Part shown: piece by piece, positions 16,000 to 24,652 of the stretch
How positions within the stretch are numbered: position 1 is the first letter of the stretch
Layout: each line of letters begins with the position of its first letter
Assembly (NCBI RefSeq): GCF_017876295.1
Contig: NZ_JAGINT010000002.1
Span: forward strand, 372,001 to 436,000
DNA from: Kribbella aluminosa
GTDB lineage: Bacteria; Actinomycetota; Actinomycetes; Propionibacteriales; Kribbellaceae
Direction of reading: 5' to 3'
DNA length: 64,000 nucleotides
The notes under the pieces: generated by a model
Told to the model about the DNA's origin: nothing
The model's input: the letters and a program-made list of their open reading frames with translations, nothing else
Databases searched by the model: none
Translations under genes and position numbers: made by a program

Positions 16000-16058
16000 T
16001 TGAACACGTTCAAATCCTGTCGTTCCTGACCGTACGCCGATCTTTTGAACATGTTCAA
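16000..16058. promoter_or_regulatory. two TTGAAC-N2-GTTCAA operators
   Basis: TTGAACACGTTCAA (16000-16013) and TTGAACATGTTCAA (16045-16058, perfect palindrome) have centres 45 bp apart, between the divergent membrane-protein and amidohydrolase starts. They are identical in all 12 arm positions. They fit the TetR encoded at the end of the leftward operon, which would be autoregulated and may also control the amidohydrolase. Confidence 0.75.
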
Positions 16059-16093
16059 GTCGGCCTGAACGTGATCTAGGGCACGATGGGGGT

Positions 16094-17131
16094 ATGACGA
16101 CTTGGGTCTTCGAAGGAACCGTCCTCCCCGCTGGGGGCACCGCCCGCCTGACGTTCGGCCAGGACCCCACCGGCGAGCAGCTGCCCGGCCGGTACGCCGT
16201 ACCGGGTCTGGTCGACTCGCACTGCCACCTGACCTTCGACGCCACCCCGGACGGACCGGTGCTGCGCGGCGAGGACTTCGCGGCCGAGCGGCTCGCGGAG
16301 CTGGCCGGTGCCGGGGTCAGCGCGCTTCGGGACGTCGGCGGCAACCGCGACGTCACGCTGCGGCTCGCGCGGGACGCGGACGACGGCCGCCCGCTGGTGC
16401 TCGCCGCCGGGCGCTTCCTCGCCCCGGCCGGTCAGTACTTCCCGCGGGCGTACGAGCCGGTCGCTCCGGAGGACCTGCTGGCCGCGGTCGAGGCCGAGAT
16501 CGCCGACGGTGCGACCTGGCTCAAGCTCGTCGGCGACTTCCCGGATGTCGGCCCGGACGGCCCGATCCGGGGCAGCAAGACCCGCCCGACCTACGACCTC
16601 GAGCTGGTCGCGGCGATGGTCGAGCTGGCGCACTCCCGGAACGCCCGAGTCGCAGCCCACGTCGACACCGACCACGTGACGGGCCTGATCCAGGCCGGCA
16701 TCGACTCGGTCGAACACGGTACGGCGCTGACCGAGCAGGACCTCGAGGCGCTCGGCGCACGCGGCGGCGCGTGGACCCCGACGCTGTCTGCCTCGGTCAG
16801 CCCGCGCCCGGACGAGACGCCCGAACGCCGGGCCCGTCGCGAGGAACGGTCGGCGTACCTCGCGTCGGTCCTCCCGCTGGCCGAGCGGTACGGCGTCCAC
16901 GTGCTGACCGGATCCGACGTGGTCGGCACGGTCGCCGCCGAGATCGACATGCTCGTCAAGCACGGGCTGACGGTCGAGCAGGCCATCACCGCGGCGTCGA
17001 CCGGCGCGCAGGACTTCCTCGGGCTGAGCGGCACCGGCAACCTAGTCACGTACGACGCGGACCCGCGCGAGCACCCCGACGTACTGGCGCGACCGGCAGC
17101 GGTCGTCCTCAACGGCCGACGGATCGCGTGA
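16094..17131 (+). CDS. metal-dependent amidohydrolase (imidazolonepropionase/prolidase-like)
   Basis: 345 residues. Metal-site motifs in order: HxH in LVDSHCHLTF, Lys in TWLKLVGDF, His in VAAHVDTDH, His in SVEHGT and Asp in LTGSDVVG, giving a complete amidohydrolase barrel. A short N-terminal beta-sandwich (VFEGTVLPAG) and the C-terminal VVLNGRRI close the sandwich domain. Substrate unknown. It diverges from the TetR operon across the twin operators and overlaps the SnoaL-like gene by GTGA. Confidence 0.85.
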   Translation: MTTWVFEGTVLPAGGTARLTFGQDPTGEQLPGRYAVPGLVDSHCHLTFDATPDGPVLRGEDFAAERLAELAGAGVSALRDVGGNRDVTLRLARDADDGRPLVLAAGRFLAPAGQYFPRAYEPVAPEDLLAAVEAEIADGATWLKLVGDFPDVGPDGPIRGSKTRPTYDLELVAAMVELAHSRNARVAAHVDTDHVTGLIQAGIDSVEHGTALTEQDLEALGARGGAWTPTLSASVSPRPDETPERRARREERSAYLASVLPLAERYGVHVLTGSDVVGTVAAEIDMLVKHGLTVEQAITAASTGAQDFLGLSGTGNLVTYDADPREHPDVLARPAAVVLNGRRIA

Positions 17132-17487
17132 AGGAGAAGGACCTCGACCGCTGGGTGCAGAAGTACCGGAAGGCGTGGGAGAGCAACGATCCGAAGGACA
17201 TCGCCGCGCTCTGGACCGCGGACGCCGCCTGGTACCGACGCCCGGACGAGCCGCCGGTGGTCGGCCAGGAGGCGATCGTCGACGCCTGGATCGACCTCGC
17301 GGACGCGCCGGGCGAGACGACGTTCGAGTACGAGGTGCTGGGGTTCGGTGACGGCGTGGCGTTCGTCCGCGGCTGGACGACGTACCTGACGAATCCGCCG
17401 GGCGAGTTCAGCAACCTGTGGGTGATCCGGATGGACAAGGACCGCGCGCACGAGTTCACCGAGTGGTGGATGGAGAAGTCGCGGTGA
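17128..17487 (+). CDS. SnoaL/NTF2-like protein (DUF4440 type)
   Basis: 119 residues from a GTG overlapping the amidohydrolase stop (GTGA). The N-terminal helix (VQKYRKAWESNDPKDIAALW) and the following YRRPDEPPVVGQEAI, then strands ending LWVIRMDKDRAHEFTEWW, match the SnoaL-like fold. It is probably a small ligand-binding or isomerase-type protein, translationally coupled to the amidohydrolase. Confidence 0.75.
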   Translation: MKEKDLDRWVQKYRKAWESNDPKDIAALWTADAAWYRRPDEPPVVGQEAIVDAWIDLADAPGETTFEYEVLGFGDGVAFVRGWTTYLTNPPGEFSNLWVIRMDKDRAHEFTEWWMEKSR

Positions 17488-17630
17488 GCTACTCTCGGTC
17501 GTAGGCGCTCAGGGTGCCACCGGTCCGCGGGAAGGGCTCAGCCCACCTGAGATGCTTTTGTTCGAGTATGGATTGACCTCCTTTCTCGCCTGACGACGCG
17601 GACAGCAGGCTCGTAGAGAGGAGGTCGGCG

Positions 17631-19067
17631 ATGCCGACCCGGAATCTTCCGAACGACCCGCATGTCGATCACCTGCGCGGCCAGGCGAAGGCCCTGCTCA
17701 AAAGCGTGGGCGCGGGTGACCCCTCAGCCGTCGCACTGGCCGACGAGTTCCACCCCGTACGAACGCTCGCGGACGCGCAACTCGTGATCGCTCGCAGCTA
17801 CGGCTTCCCCAGCTGGCCGCGGATCGTCCGGCACCTGGAGCTGGTCGACCGCTACAGCCGCTCGCCGCACCAGCAGTCCGTCGGAGGACCGCTGGACACC
17901 CCGGAGCACCGTGCCGACGAGTTCCTCCGGCTCGCGACCCTGCACTACGGGGAGGACGATCCGGCCCGGCAACGATCCGCGCGCGAGCTCCTGGAGCGCT
18001 TCCCGGAGATTGCCCAGAGCAACATCTACACCCAGGTCGTGGCCGGCGACCTGGACGGGATCGACTTCACTCAGGCGAGTACCGAGGGTGGACCGTACCG
18101 CTGGGAGCCCCTGCTCTACCTCACGTACAGCCGCCTCGAGGCACCGCACCAGGTGGAGATCGCCCGCAGGCTGCTGGAGAACGGCGCCGACCCGAACGCC
18201 GGTTACCTCTGGCAGGGCATGCCGTCGCCGTTCACCGCACTCACCGGCGTGTTCGGCCGCGGCGAGGGCGACCAGCCGCCGCACCGCGATCGGGTCGAGC
18301 TGGCGCGGCTGCTGCTCGACGCGGGCGCCGACCCCAACGACAGCCAGACGATGTACAACTGCGGTCCCGGTTGTCCCCCGCCGTACGACGACGTACACCT
18401 GGAGCTGCTGCTGGAGTACGGGCTCGGCCGTGGTGACGGCGGGCCGTGGCACGAGCGGATGACGACCGCGCATCCGACCCCGCGGCAGCTGCTCGAGGAC
18501 GAGCTGGTGTTCGCGTCGATGGCCGGCCTGTTGCATCGCGCCGAACTGGTACTTGCCCAAGGCACCGATCCGGAGGGCACCGGCACCCGGCACCCGGGGT
18601 TCAGCGGCGAACGCCCGTACGAGCTCGCCGCGGTCCAGGGCCATACGGAGATCGCCGAGCTGCTCCGCGCGCGGGGTGCGGAGCCGTTGGACGAGATCCA
18701 CCAGGTGTACGCCGCCGCGATGCGCGGTGAGTTTCCGAACGTCGACGCCGCGCTGGCGGCCGGCGCGGTCGCGCGCAACCGGCACCTTCCGGTCCGGGCG
18801 GCCGAGGTCGGGCGCGCCGAGGCGATGGAACCGCTGCAGCGACTCGGGTACGACCTGAACCAGATCTCGCGCGGCTCCGCGCCGATCCACCGTGCCGCGC
18901 TCAACGGCCACCTGGACACGGTCCGGAGGCTGGTCGAGCTCGGGGCCGACCCGGAGTTGCACGACCCCAACTACCACGGGAACGCGTTGAGTTGGGCGGA
19001 ACACAACCACCAGGACGCGGTGGTCGCCTACCTCAGGGGCTTACCGCAAGGAACAGGAACGCGCTGA
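17631..19067 (+). CDS. ankyrin-repeat protein
   Basis: 478 residues. An N-terminal segment (LPNDPHVDHLRGQAKALLKSV) resembles the leader of a family of actinobacterial ankyrin proteins. Repeats follow with LLENGADPN, LLLDAGADPN, AAVQGHTEIAELLRARGAE and AALNGHLDTVRRLVELGADPE. No enzymatic motif was seen; it is probably a protein-protein interaction scaffold. GGAGG lies six bases before the ATG. The 3' end overlaps the convergent antiporter gene by 35 bases. Confidence 0.85.
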   Translation: MPTRNLPNDPHVDHLRGQAKALLKSVGAGDPSAVALADEFHPVRTLADAQLVIARSYGFPSWPRIVRHLELVDRYSRSPHQQSVGGPLDTPEHRADEFLRLATLHYGEDDPARQRSARELLERFPEIAQSNIYTQVVAGDLDGIDFTQASTEGGPYRWEPLLYLTYSRLEAPHQVEIARRLLENGADPNAGYLWQGMPSPFTALTGVFGRGEGDQPPHRDRVELARLLLDAGADPNDSQTMYNCGPGCPPPYDDVHLELLLEYGLGRGDGGPWHERMTTAHPTPRQLLEDELVFASMAGLLHRAELVLAQGTDPEGTGTRHPGFSGERPYELAAVQGHTEIAELLRARGAEPLDEIHQVYAAAMRGEFPNVDAALAAGAVARNRHLPVRAAEVGRAEAMEPLQRLGYDLNQISRGSAPIHRAALNGHLDTVRRLVELGADPELHDPNYHGNALSWAEHNHQDAVVAYLRGLPQGTGTR

Positions 19068-20136
19068 ACACCGCGAGGTGAACGGCGCCCTGCAACAGCG
19101 TGGCGCGGCCGGTCGACAGCGTGATGATGGCGGTCACGACGGTCAGCGCGAACAGCACCATCTCCTTGCCGTCGAGCCCGAGGACGAGCGGACCGCTCAG
19201 CCAGATCGAGGCGACCGCGATCGCGGGGATGGTCAGGCCGATACTGGCCAGCGCCGAGCCGAGCGCCAGGTTGAGGCTGGTCTGGAGACGGTTGCGCAGC
19301 GCGGCCCGCACTGCCGCGATCGTCTCCGGCAGCAGCACCAGCAGCGCGATCACCACACCGACGACGGACAGCGGCAGGCCGGCCGACTGGACGGCGTGCT
19401 CGAGGTTCGGCGAGACGGTCTTCGCGAGGCCGACCACCGACACCAGACAGACGAACAGCAGACCGAGGCTGAGCAGTGCGGTCGCTCCGCTCGGCGCGTC
19501 GGCGTGATGGTCCTCGTCCTCGTCGACGTCGCCGTTCGCGCCGACCGGGAGGAAGTAGTCGCGGTGCCGGATCGTCTGGATGAACACGAACACGCCGTAC
19601 AGCACCAGCGACGTGACACCGGCGAACGCGAGCTGCGCGGCACTGAACCGCGGTCCCTCCGCACTCGTGGTGAACGTCGGCAGCACGAGGCTCAACGTGA
19701 CCAGCGCGGTCATCACGGTCAGAGCGGAGTACGACGCCTGCACCCGGAACGTCTGCACGCGGTGCCGCAGCGAGCCGACGACCAGCGCCAGGCCGAGGAT
19801 TCCGTTGCAGGTGATCATCACCGCGGCGAACACGGTGTCCCGGGCGAGCGACGCGGCCTTGTCGCCGCCGGACGCCATCAGCGTCACGATCAGCGCGACC
19901 TCGATGACGGTCACCGCGAGCGCCAGGATCAACGTGCCGAACGGCTCCCCGACCTTGTGCGCGACGACCTCGGCATGGTGGACGGCCGCGAACACGGCGG
20001 CACCGAGACCGATACAGACCAGGAGCAGCAGCACGGTGCCCAGGTCCCGGTGCCAGGAGGCCACGAGGTCCAGGAAGGCGAGCGCGGGCACGACGAGGGT
20101 CCAACGTGGCAGCCCTTGGGTCACGGATCTACTCAT
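19033..20136 (-). CDS. calcium/cation:proton antiporter (ChaA/CaCA-like)
   Basis: About 367 residues with 10-11 membrane helices. The two inverted alpha-repeats of the CaCA fold are visible: GEPFGTLILALAVTVIEVALI and, in the second half, LLVLLPETIAAVRAALRNRLQTSLNLALGSALASIGL, each with the ion-binding Glu. A central acidic loop (DVDEDEDHHADAP) separates the halves. I use the ATG at 20136; the longer frame to 20247 would run into the divergent GNAT gene. Role: Ca2+ or Na+/K+ efflux against protons. Confidence 0.87.
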   Translation of the reverse strand: MSRSVTQGLPRWTLVVPALAFLDLVASWHRDLGTVLLLLVCIGLGAAVFAAVHHAEVVAHKVGEPFGTLILALAVTVIEVALIVTLMASGGDKAASLARDTVFAAVMITCNGILGLALVVGSLRHRVQTFRVQASYSALTVMTALVTLSLVLPTFTTSAEGPRFSAAQLAFAGVTSLVLYGVFVFIQTIRHRDYFLPVGANGDVDEDEDHHADAPSGATALLSLGLLFVCLVSVVGLAKTVSPNLEHAVQSAGLPLSVVGVVIALLVLLPETIAAVRAALRNRLQTSLNLALGSALASIGLTIPAIAVASIWLSGPLVLGLDGKEMVLFALTVVTAIITLSTGRATLLQGAVHLAVFSAFLFLAVSP

Positions 20137-20200
20137 CCCCAGCAAGCCTAGCCGCAATCCGCTTGGCTTCCGGTGAACGGCGGGTGATGCTTCTCCCACT

Positions 20201-20707
20201 ATGTCTGTGGAAATCAGGAACGCGACCGCCGACGACTGGCCGGCCATCTGGCCGTTCTTCCACGAGATCGTCAGCGCGCGGGAGACCTACACGTACGACC
20301 CGGCGCTCACCGAGGAACAGGCGCGGGCGCTCTGGATGTCGCCGTCCAGCTCGCCGGTGGCGCGGACGACGGTCGCGGTCGATGCCGACGGCACCGTTCT
20401 CGGGAGCGCCAACATGTACCCGAACCGGCCCGGTCCCGGTGCGCATGTGGCCAGTGCGAGCTTCATGGTGGACGGGAAGGCGCGCGGTCGCGGTGTCGGG
20501 CGTGCGCTCGGCGAGGACATGATCGCGTGGGCCGGGCGGACCGGGTTCCGCTCGATCCAGTTCAACGCAGTCGTCGAGACCAACGAACCCGCCGTACACC
20601 TCTGGCAGGCCCTCGGCTTCCGGATCGCCGGCACCGTCCCGGAAACCTTCGACCACCCGAAGCTCGGGTACGTCGGTCTACATGTCATGTACCGTCCCTT
20701 GCCATGA
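20201..20707 (+). CDS. GNAT N-acetyltransferase (phosphinothricin acetyltransferase-like)
   Basis: 168 residues with the acetyl-CoA pyrophosphate loop KARGRGVGRALGEDM (about 87-101) and the late VVETNEPAVHLWQALGFRIAGTVPETF, characteristic of Pat/YncA-like acetyltransferases. The stop overlaps the next start by ATGA. Substrate unknown, probably an amino group on a small molecule. Confidence 0.83.
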   Translation: MSVEIRNATADDWPAIWPFFHEIVSARETYTYDPALTEEQARALWMSPSSSPVARTTVAVDADGTVLGSANMYPNRPGPGAHVASASFMVDGKARGRGVGRALGEDMIAWAGRTGFRSIQFNAVVETNEPAVHLWQALGFRIAGTVPETFDHPKLGYVGLHVMYRPLP

Positions 20708-21543
20708 ATCGCGCTCGCCGGATGTGGAAGGCGCTCGAGCCGTTCCACGCGATCACGTACTTCGCCCCGGAGACGCGGCGGGCGACCGCTGCGCTCGGGC
20801 TCAAGGGCGGTTGGATGAGCTACTTCGGCTGTCGCGCGGCGCCGCTCGGCGCGGTCGGTCCGGAGTTCGTGGCGGCGGTGTTCTACAACTTCCACCCGGC
20901 GATGGTCGCGCGGTCACTCCCGGACGCGTGGAGCTACGCCACGCCGGAGCAGCTCCTCGCGGTGCGGCTGACGGCAGTGGACAACGCCGTACGACGGTTG
21001 TTCCCGGACGCGACGTTCGACCGGGCGGCCGAGGTCGCGCGGCGGGCGGCGGAGCTGGCGCCGGTCGCGGGGCGGCCGATCGCCGCGGCGAATGCATCGT
21101 TGGAATGGCCAACGGAGCCGGCGCTGGTGCTCTGGCAGGCGACCACGATCCTGCGGGAGTCACGCGGCGACGGGCATATCGCGGCACTGGTCGCGGCCGG
21201 GCTCAGTCCGTGTCAGGCGCTGGTCACGATCTCCGCGGCCGGCGGTCCGGACAAGGAGGTCTTCCAGGCGAACCGGCGGTGGAGCGACGAGGAGTGGGCG
21301 GAGGCGTCCGAGGATCTTCGGACGCGCGGGCTGCTGGACGCGGCCGGGGCTCTCACGGACACCGGGCGGGCGTTGCGCGAGCAGGTCGAGGAGACGACGG
21401 ACGCGCTGGCGGATCAGGGGTGGCGGGCGCTCGGGGACGAGTCGGCCGTCGAGTTGCACGACCTGGTGCATCCGCTCAGCGCCGTACTGATGGCCGACGG
21501 GCTGATCCCCGCCGACAACCCGATGGCTATGCGCTGGGACTGA
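20704..21543 (+). CDS. SCO6745-family protein
   Basis: 279 residues, largely helical. RRMWKALEPFHAITYFAPE, GGWMSYFGCRAAPLGAV and FYNFHPAMVARSLPDAW are typical of the actinobacterial family annotated as SCO6745; the C-terminal third looks winged-helix-like (LRTRGLLDAAGALTDTGRALREQVE). Biochemical function is unknown. Translationally coupled to the GNAT gene. Its last 17 bases overlap the TetR remnant on the other strand. Confidence 0.8.
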   Translation: MNRARRMWKALEPFHAITYFAPETRRATAALGLKGGWMSYFGCRAAPLGAVGPEFVAAVFYNFHPAMVARSLPDAWSYATPEQLLAVRLTAVDNAVRRLFPDATFDRAAEVARRAAELAPVAGRPIAAANASLEWPTEPALVLWQATTILRESRGDGHIAALVAAGLSPCQALVTISAAGGPDKEVFQANRRWSDEEWAEASEDLRTRGLLDAAGALTDTGRALREQVEETTDALADQGWRALGDESAVELHDLVHPLSAVLMADGLIPADNPMAMRWD

Positions 21544-21862
21544 CCCGATCGGCCTGCACCCGTAGCGCCTGCGCCAACTGCTCACCGGTCGGCGCACTCG
21601 CCGGGTCGAACATGCTCTGCGCCACCACCCCGAGCAACATCGCCTGCAACAACCGCCCGATCGCCTGCACCTCCTCCGAGGCCGGCCCGCCTCCACCCCA
21701 CCGAACATCTCCGCCAGCCCTTCCCGGGCCTGCCCCTGCATCTTCAGCAGGTCCGCAACCAGCTCAGGCATGCTCCCGCCCAAACTGAGCACCTCGAACT
21801 GCGCACTCCACAGCGGCCCCTGCAGATTGTCGACAATCTGCGCCCAGGTCTCCCAAACCGCT
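21527..21862 (-). pseudogene. TetR-family regulator remnant (C-terminal part, frameshifted)
   Basis: Only the ligand domain remains. Reading leftwards, WETWAQIVDNLQGPLWSAQF and MPELVADLLKMQGQAREGL lead to MFGG. There (about 21691-21702) the frame shifts, and the sequence resumes as EEVQAIGRLLQAMLLGVVAQ down to a TAG at 21527. The DNA-binding half is missing: the homology stops at about 21862, and an in-frame TGA lies just before it. It sits head to head with the monooxygenase remnant. Confidence 0.7.
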
Positions 21863-21872
21863 CATGAGGCCC

Positions 21873-22172
21873 CACCCCCGCCCCGGACTTCTACTTGGAC
21901 TCGATCAGCCAGATCGAGCTCGACAACTACTCCCGCGGCCGGATCGCGCTATAGCGGCGGCGATCATGCCCAGGCGTTCGCGGAGTACGACGTACGGATG
22001 AAGGGTTTCGTCGCGGTGTGTCAGCAGCAGGCGGTGGACGGGGCGCGCTGGTTCATCCGGCGACGAAGTGGTTCACGCGGGTCCGCGACCTGTCGTACCG
22101 GATGATGCCGTACCTGCCGTGGCGGAACCTGATCCGGGAGATGTCGCTCAAGGTCGGGAACGCGATTGACCT
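21873..22172 (+). pseudogene. FAD-dependent monooxygenase remnant
   Basis: Three fragments of an aromatic-ring-hydroxylase-type flavoprotein survive. PDFYLDSISQIELDNYSRGR ends in TAG right where the GD-rich FAD motif should follow. GGDHAQAFAEYDVRMKGFVA comes next after an internal deletion. A one-base loss at about 22057 then shifts the frame to PATKWFTRVRDLSYRMMPYL and LIREMSLKVGNAIDL. The N-terminal nucleotide-binding half is absent. The 3' end merges into the lysG 3' end. Confidence 0.7.
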
Positions 22173-23059
22173 GTCACCGTTCGCAGGCCGGCCTCGGCAG
22201 CCCGCCGTACCGCGTCCGTGAGCGCGTCGAGGATGCCGGACTCGAGCTTCCAGTGCTGCCAGTACAGCGGTACGTCGATGTACTTGCCCGGGGCAACTTC
22301 GACCATCCGCCCGGCGGCCAGCTCGGGTCCGGCCAACTGGTCCTCGATCATGCCCCAGCCGAGCCCGATCCGGACCGCCTCGTGGAACGGCGCGGACGCC
22401 GGGATCGCGTGCGCCGGCGGGTCCAGCTTCCGCCGGGTGACCTTGCGGAGCAGCCGGTGCTGCAGGACGTCCTTCTCGTTGAAGATCACCATCGGCGCCT
22501 CGGCAAGGGCCTCGGGCAACGGTTTGCCGGCCAGCCAGCGTTCGGCGTACTCCGGGGTCGCGAGCGGGAGGTACCGCATCTTTCCCAGCGGTACGACGCG
22601 GCAGCCCTGCACCGGGCGCGGGTCGGCGGTGACCGCGGCGAGGACCGTACCGTTGCGCAGGTACTCCGCCGAGTGCTCCTCGTCCTCCTGGTGCACAAGG
22701 AACCGGGCGTCGTGGGTCCGGGACAGGTCGAGCATCGCAGGCAGGAACCAGTTGTTCAGCGAGTCCGCGTTCACCGCGATCGGGATCCGCTGCGTGTCGA
22801 CCGTGCCGCGGACGGCGGCGATCGCCTCGAGCTCGAGCAATGCGACCTGGCGCGCGAGCCGGAGCAGCGCCTCCCCCGCCGCGGTCGCCCGGGCCGGCTT
22901 GCCGCGCATCACGACGACCTGACCGAGCCGGCTCTCCAGCGCCTTGATCCGCTGGCTGATCGCCGACGGCGTGACGCTCAGCCGGCGCGCGGCCGCGTCG
23001 AAGCTGCCCTCGTCGAGGACCGCCACGAACGTCTCGAGTTGCACCGAGTCGAACTGCAT
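22148..23059 (-). CDS. lysG: LysR-type regulator LysG/ArgP
   Basis: 303 residues. The N-terminal LysR helix-turn-helix (LETFVAVLDEGSFDAAARRLSVTPSAISQRIKALES) is followed by an effector domain with NADSLNNWFLPA, the signature of the ArgP/LysG (IciA) group. It activates the adjacent, divergent lysE in response to lysine or arginine. The last ten residues (TVTGQSRSRP) read into the degenerate monooxygenase DNA and may be a new tail created by the deletion. An overlapping dyad lies in the intergenic region. Confidence 0.88.
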   Translation of the reverse strand: MQFDSVQLETFVAVLDEGSFDAAARRLSVTPSAISQRIKALESRLGQVVVMRGKPARATAAGEALLRLARQVALLELEAIAAVRGTVDTQRIPIAVNADSLNNWFLPAMLDLSRTHDARFLVHQEDEEHSAEYLRNGTVLAAVTADPRPVQGCRVVPLGKMRYLPLATPEYAERWLAGKPLPEALAEAPMVIFNEKDVLQHRLLRKVTRRKLDPPAHAIPASAPFHEAVRIGLGWGMIEDQLAGPELAAGRMVEVAPGKYIDVPLYWQHWKLESGILDALTDAVRRAAEAGLRTVTGQSRSRP

Positions 23060-23061
23060 GA

Positions 23062-23085
23062 TGAAGCAATCCTAATGGTGCTTCA
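23062..23085. promoter_or_regulatory. dyad in the lysG-lysE intergenic region
   Basis: TGAAGC (23062-23067) and GCTTCA (23080-23085) are inverted with a 12-base spacer directly upstream of lysG. The position fits a LysG binding site controlling lysE and lysG itself. Confidence 0.5.
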
Positions 23086-23132
23086 GAATCTTTAGCTGGT
23101 TTGAAGGCGGTCCACTGCTTACCGTCGGAGAC

Positions 23133-23729
23133 ATGCCCCTCCTGGCCGGATTCGTCACGTCGTTGTCGCTGATCGTCGCGATCGGCGCCCAGAACGCCTT
23201 CGTCCTCCGCCAGGGCCTACGCCGCGAACACGTACTCCCGGTCGTGCTGACCTGCGCACTCTCCGACGCACTGCTGATCTCCAGCGGGATCCTCGGCCTC
23301 GGCGCCCTCCTCACCCGCAGCCAACTCGCCTTGGACATCGCGAAGTTCGGCGGCGCCGCGTTCCTCTACACGTACGCATTCCTGGCCGCGAAACGAGCCT
23401 TCCACCCCGGAGCCATCACCCTCGCCGACCACGCCCCCGCCGCCCTCCACAGCGTCGTACTGGCCTGCCTGGGCTTCACGTACCTCAACCCGCACGTCTA
23501 CTTGGACACCGTCGTACTCCTAGGCTCCCTGGCCAACCAACGAGGAACCAACGACCGTTGGCTCTACGGCCTCGGCGCCGTCACCGCCAGCTTCCTCTGG
23601 TTCTTCGCCCTGGGCTTCTTCTCCCGCAAACTAACCCCCTTCTTCACCCGCCCCCGAGCCTGGCAACTCCTGGACACCGCCATAGCCCTCCTCATGACCA
23701 CCCTGGCCACCTGGATGCTCCTCGCCTGA
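23133..23729 (+). CDS. lysE: LysE/ArgO-family basic amino-acid exporter
   Basis: 198 residues with six membrane helices. The N-terminal SLIVAIGAQNAFVLRQGLRREHVLPV and FTYLNPHVYLDTVVLLGS are diagnostic of LysE/ArgO, which export L-lysine and L-arginine. GGAG lies four bases before the ATG. Divergent from lysG with a short shared control region, the classic paired layout. Confidence 0.9.
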   Translation: MPLLAGFVTSLSLIVAIGAQNAFVLRQGLRREHVLPVVLTCALSDALLISSGILGLGALLTRSQLALDIAKFGGAAFLYTYAFLAAKRAFHPGAITLADHAPAALHSVVLACLGFTYLNPHVYLDTVVLLGSLANQRGTNDRWLYGLGAVTASFLWFFALGFFSRKLTPFFTRPRAWQLLDTAIALLMTTLATWMLLA

Positions 23730-23786
23730 TATCCACAGGCCATGAATCCAGGTGGTAACGACCCGCGTGCCCGGATATCATGTACA

Positions 23787-23833
23787 CAGCAAGACCAGCC
23801 CCTCTGCCCACTCGGGCACGGGCTGGTCGTCTT
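23787..23833 (+). ncRNA. abiF-like small RNA with intrinsic terminator
   Basis: Between lysE and the broken Abi_2 gene, GACCAGCCC (23793-23801) pairs with GGGCTGGTC (23820-23828) around an inner GCCC/GGGC stem, and TTTT follows within four bases. ACACAGCAA leads into the stem, and a -10-like TATCAT lies at 23775-23780. A structured RNA just upstream of Abi_2/AbiF genes is an established motif class, and this hairpin has the expected position and layout. Boundaries are estimated. It could be merely the lysE terminator, but it is separated from lysE by promoter-like DNA. Confidence 0.6.
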
Positions 23834-23849
23834 TTCCGGGGGATTTCCA

Positions 23850-24652
23850 GTGACTTCCTACTCCAAGCCACACCTGTCCTTCGATGACCAAGTCCAGCTG
23901 CTGAAGAGCAGAGGCATGGTGATCGACGACCCTGCCGCCGCAGCCGAGCTGCTCAGCGTCATCGGCTACTACCGGTTGAGCGGCTACTGGTACCCGTACC
24001 GTCGCCAGCCCGGACCGAGGCAGCGTGACGATCAGTTCGTCGCGGGTACCAACTTCAAGACGGTCGTCCGGCTGTACGACGCCGACCGCCGGCTCAAGCT
24101 GCACGTTCTGGACGCGATCGAACGGGTCGAGATCGCGCTCCGGGTGATGATCGGCTTCACCTTGGGCAAGCGCGGTGCCTACGCTCATCTGGATCGAACG
24201 AACCTCGACGGGCAGTTCACCCAGGCCGCCGCCGGGCGCCGCAGCAAGTACGACGAGTGGATCGCCAAACTACAGGACGGTCAGCGCCGGTCCTCAGAGG
24301 ACTTCGTGGTGCACTTCCAGACGAAGTACGACGGCCGCTGCGGGTCTTGAACTACGTACGCAACATCTGTGCCCATCACTCGCGCCTGTGGAATCGGCAC
24401 ATGGTCAACAAGATCGGCTCCCGGCAGCTGGCAACCATCCCGGAGCTGCATCACCTGAGTCTTCCCGGGGCAACTCACCACCGGATCTACTCGACGCTGT
24501 GCGTCCTGGCGTTCCTGCTGAACCGGATCGGCCAAGACGACTGGGATTCGGAAGTACGCGAGTTGATAACCGTCGAGCTGTCAGCCTGTGGGCGGAGTTT
24601 GTCGGAGATGGGGTTTCCGGCGGGGTGGGAGCAGTGCTGGCCGTGGACGTGA
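23850..24652 (+). pseudogene. Abi_2 family (AbiF/AbiD-like) abortive-infection protein, internally deleted
   Basis: The N-terminal part (GTG at 23850, GGGGGA upstream) reads LLKSRGMVIDDPAAAAELLS, then IGYYRLSGYWYPYR and ERVEIALRVMIGF, up to HFQTKYDGR, and hits a TGA at 24348-24350. The C-terminal part continues in another frame from about 24340: LNYVRNICAHHSRLWNR, containing the HEPN-type RNICAH motif, to a stop at 24652. Roughly 50-60 residues of the usual middle are missing, and the joint shifts the frame. The protein is therefore probably dead, while the upstream RNA looks intact. Family assignment is confident. Confidence 0.8.
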
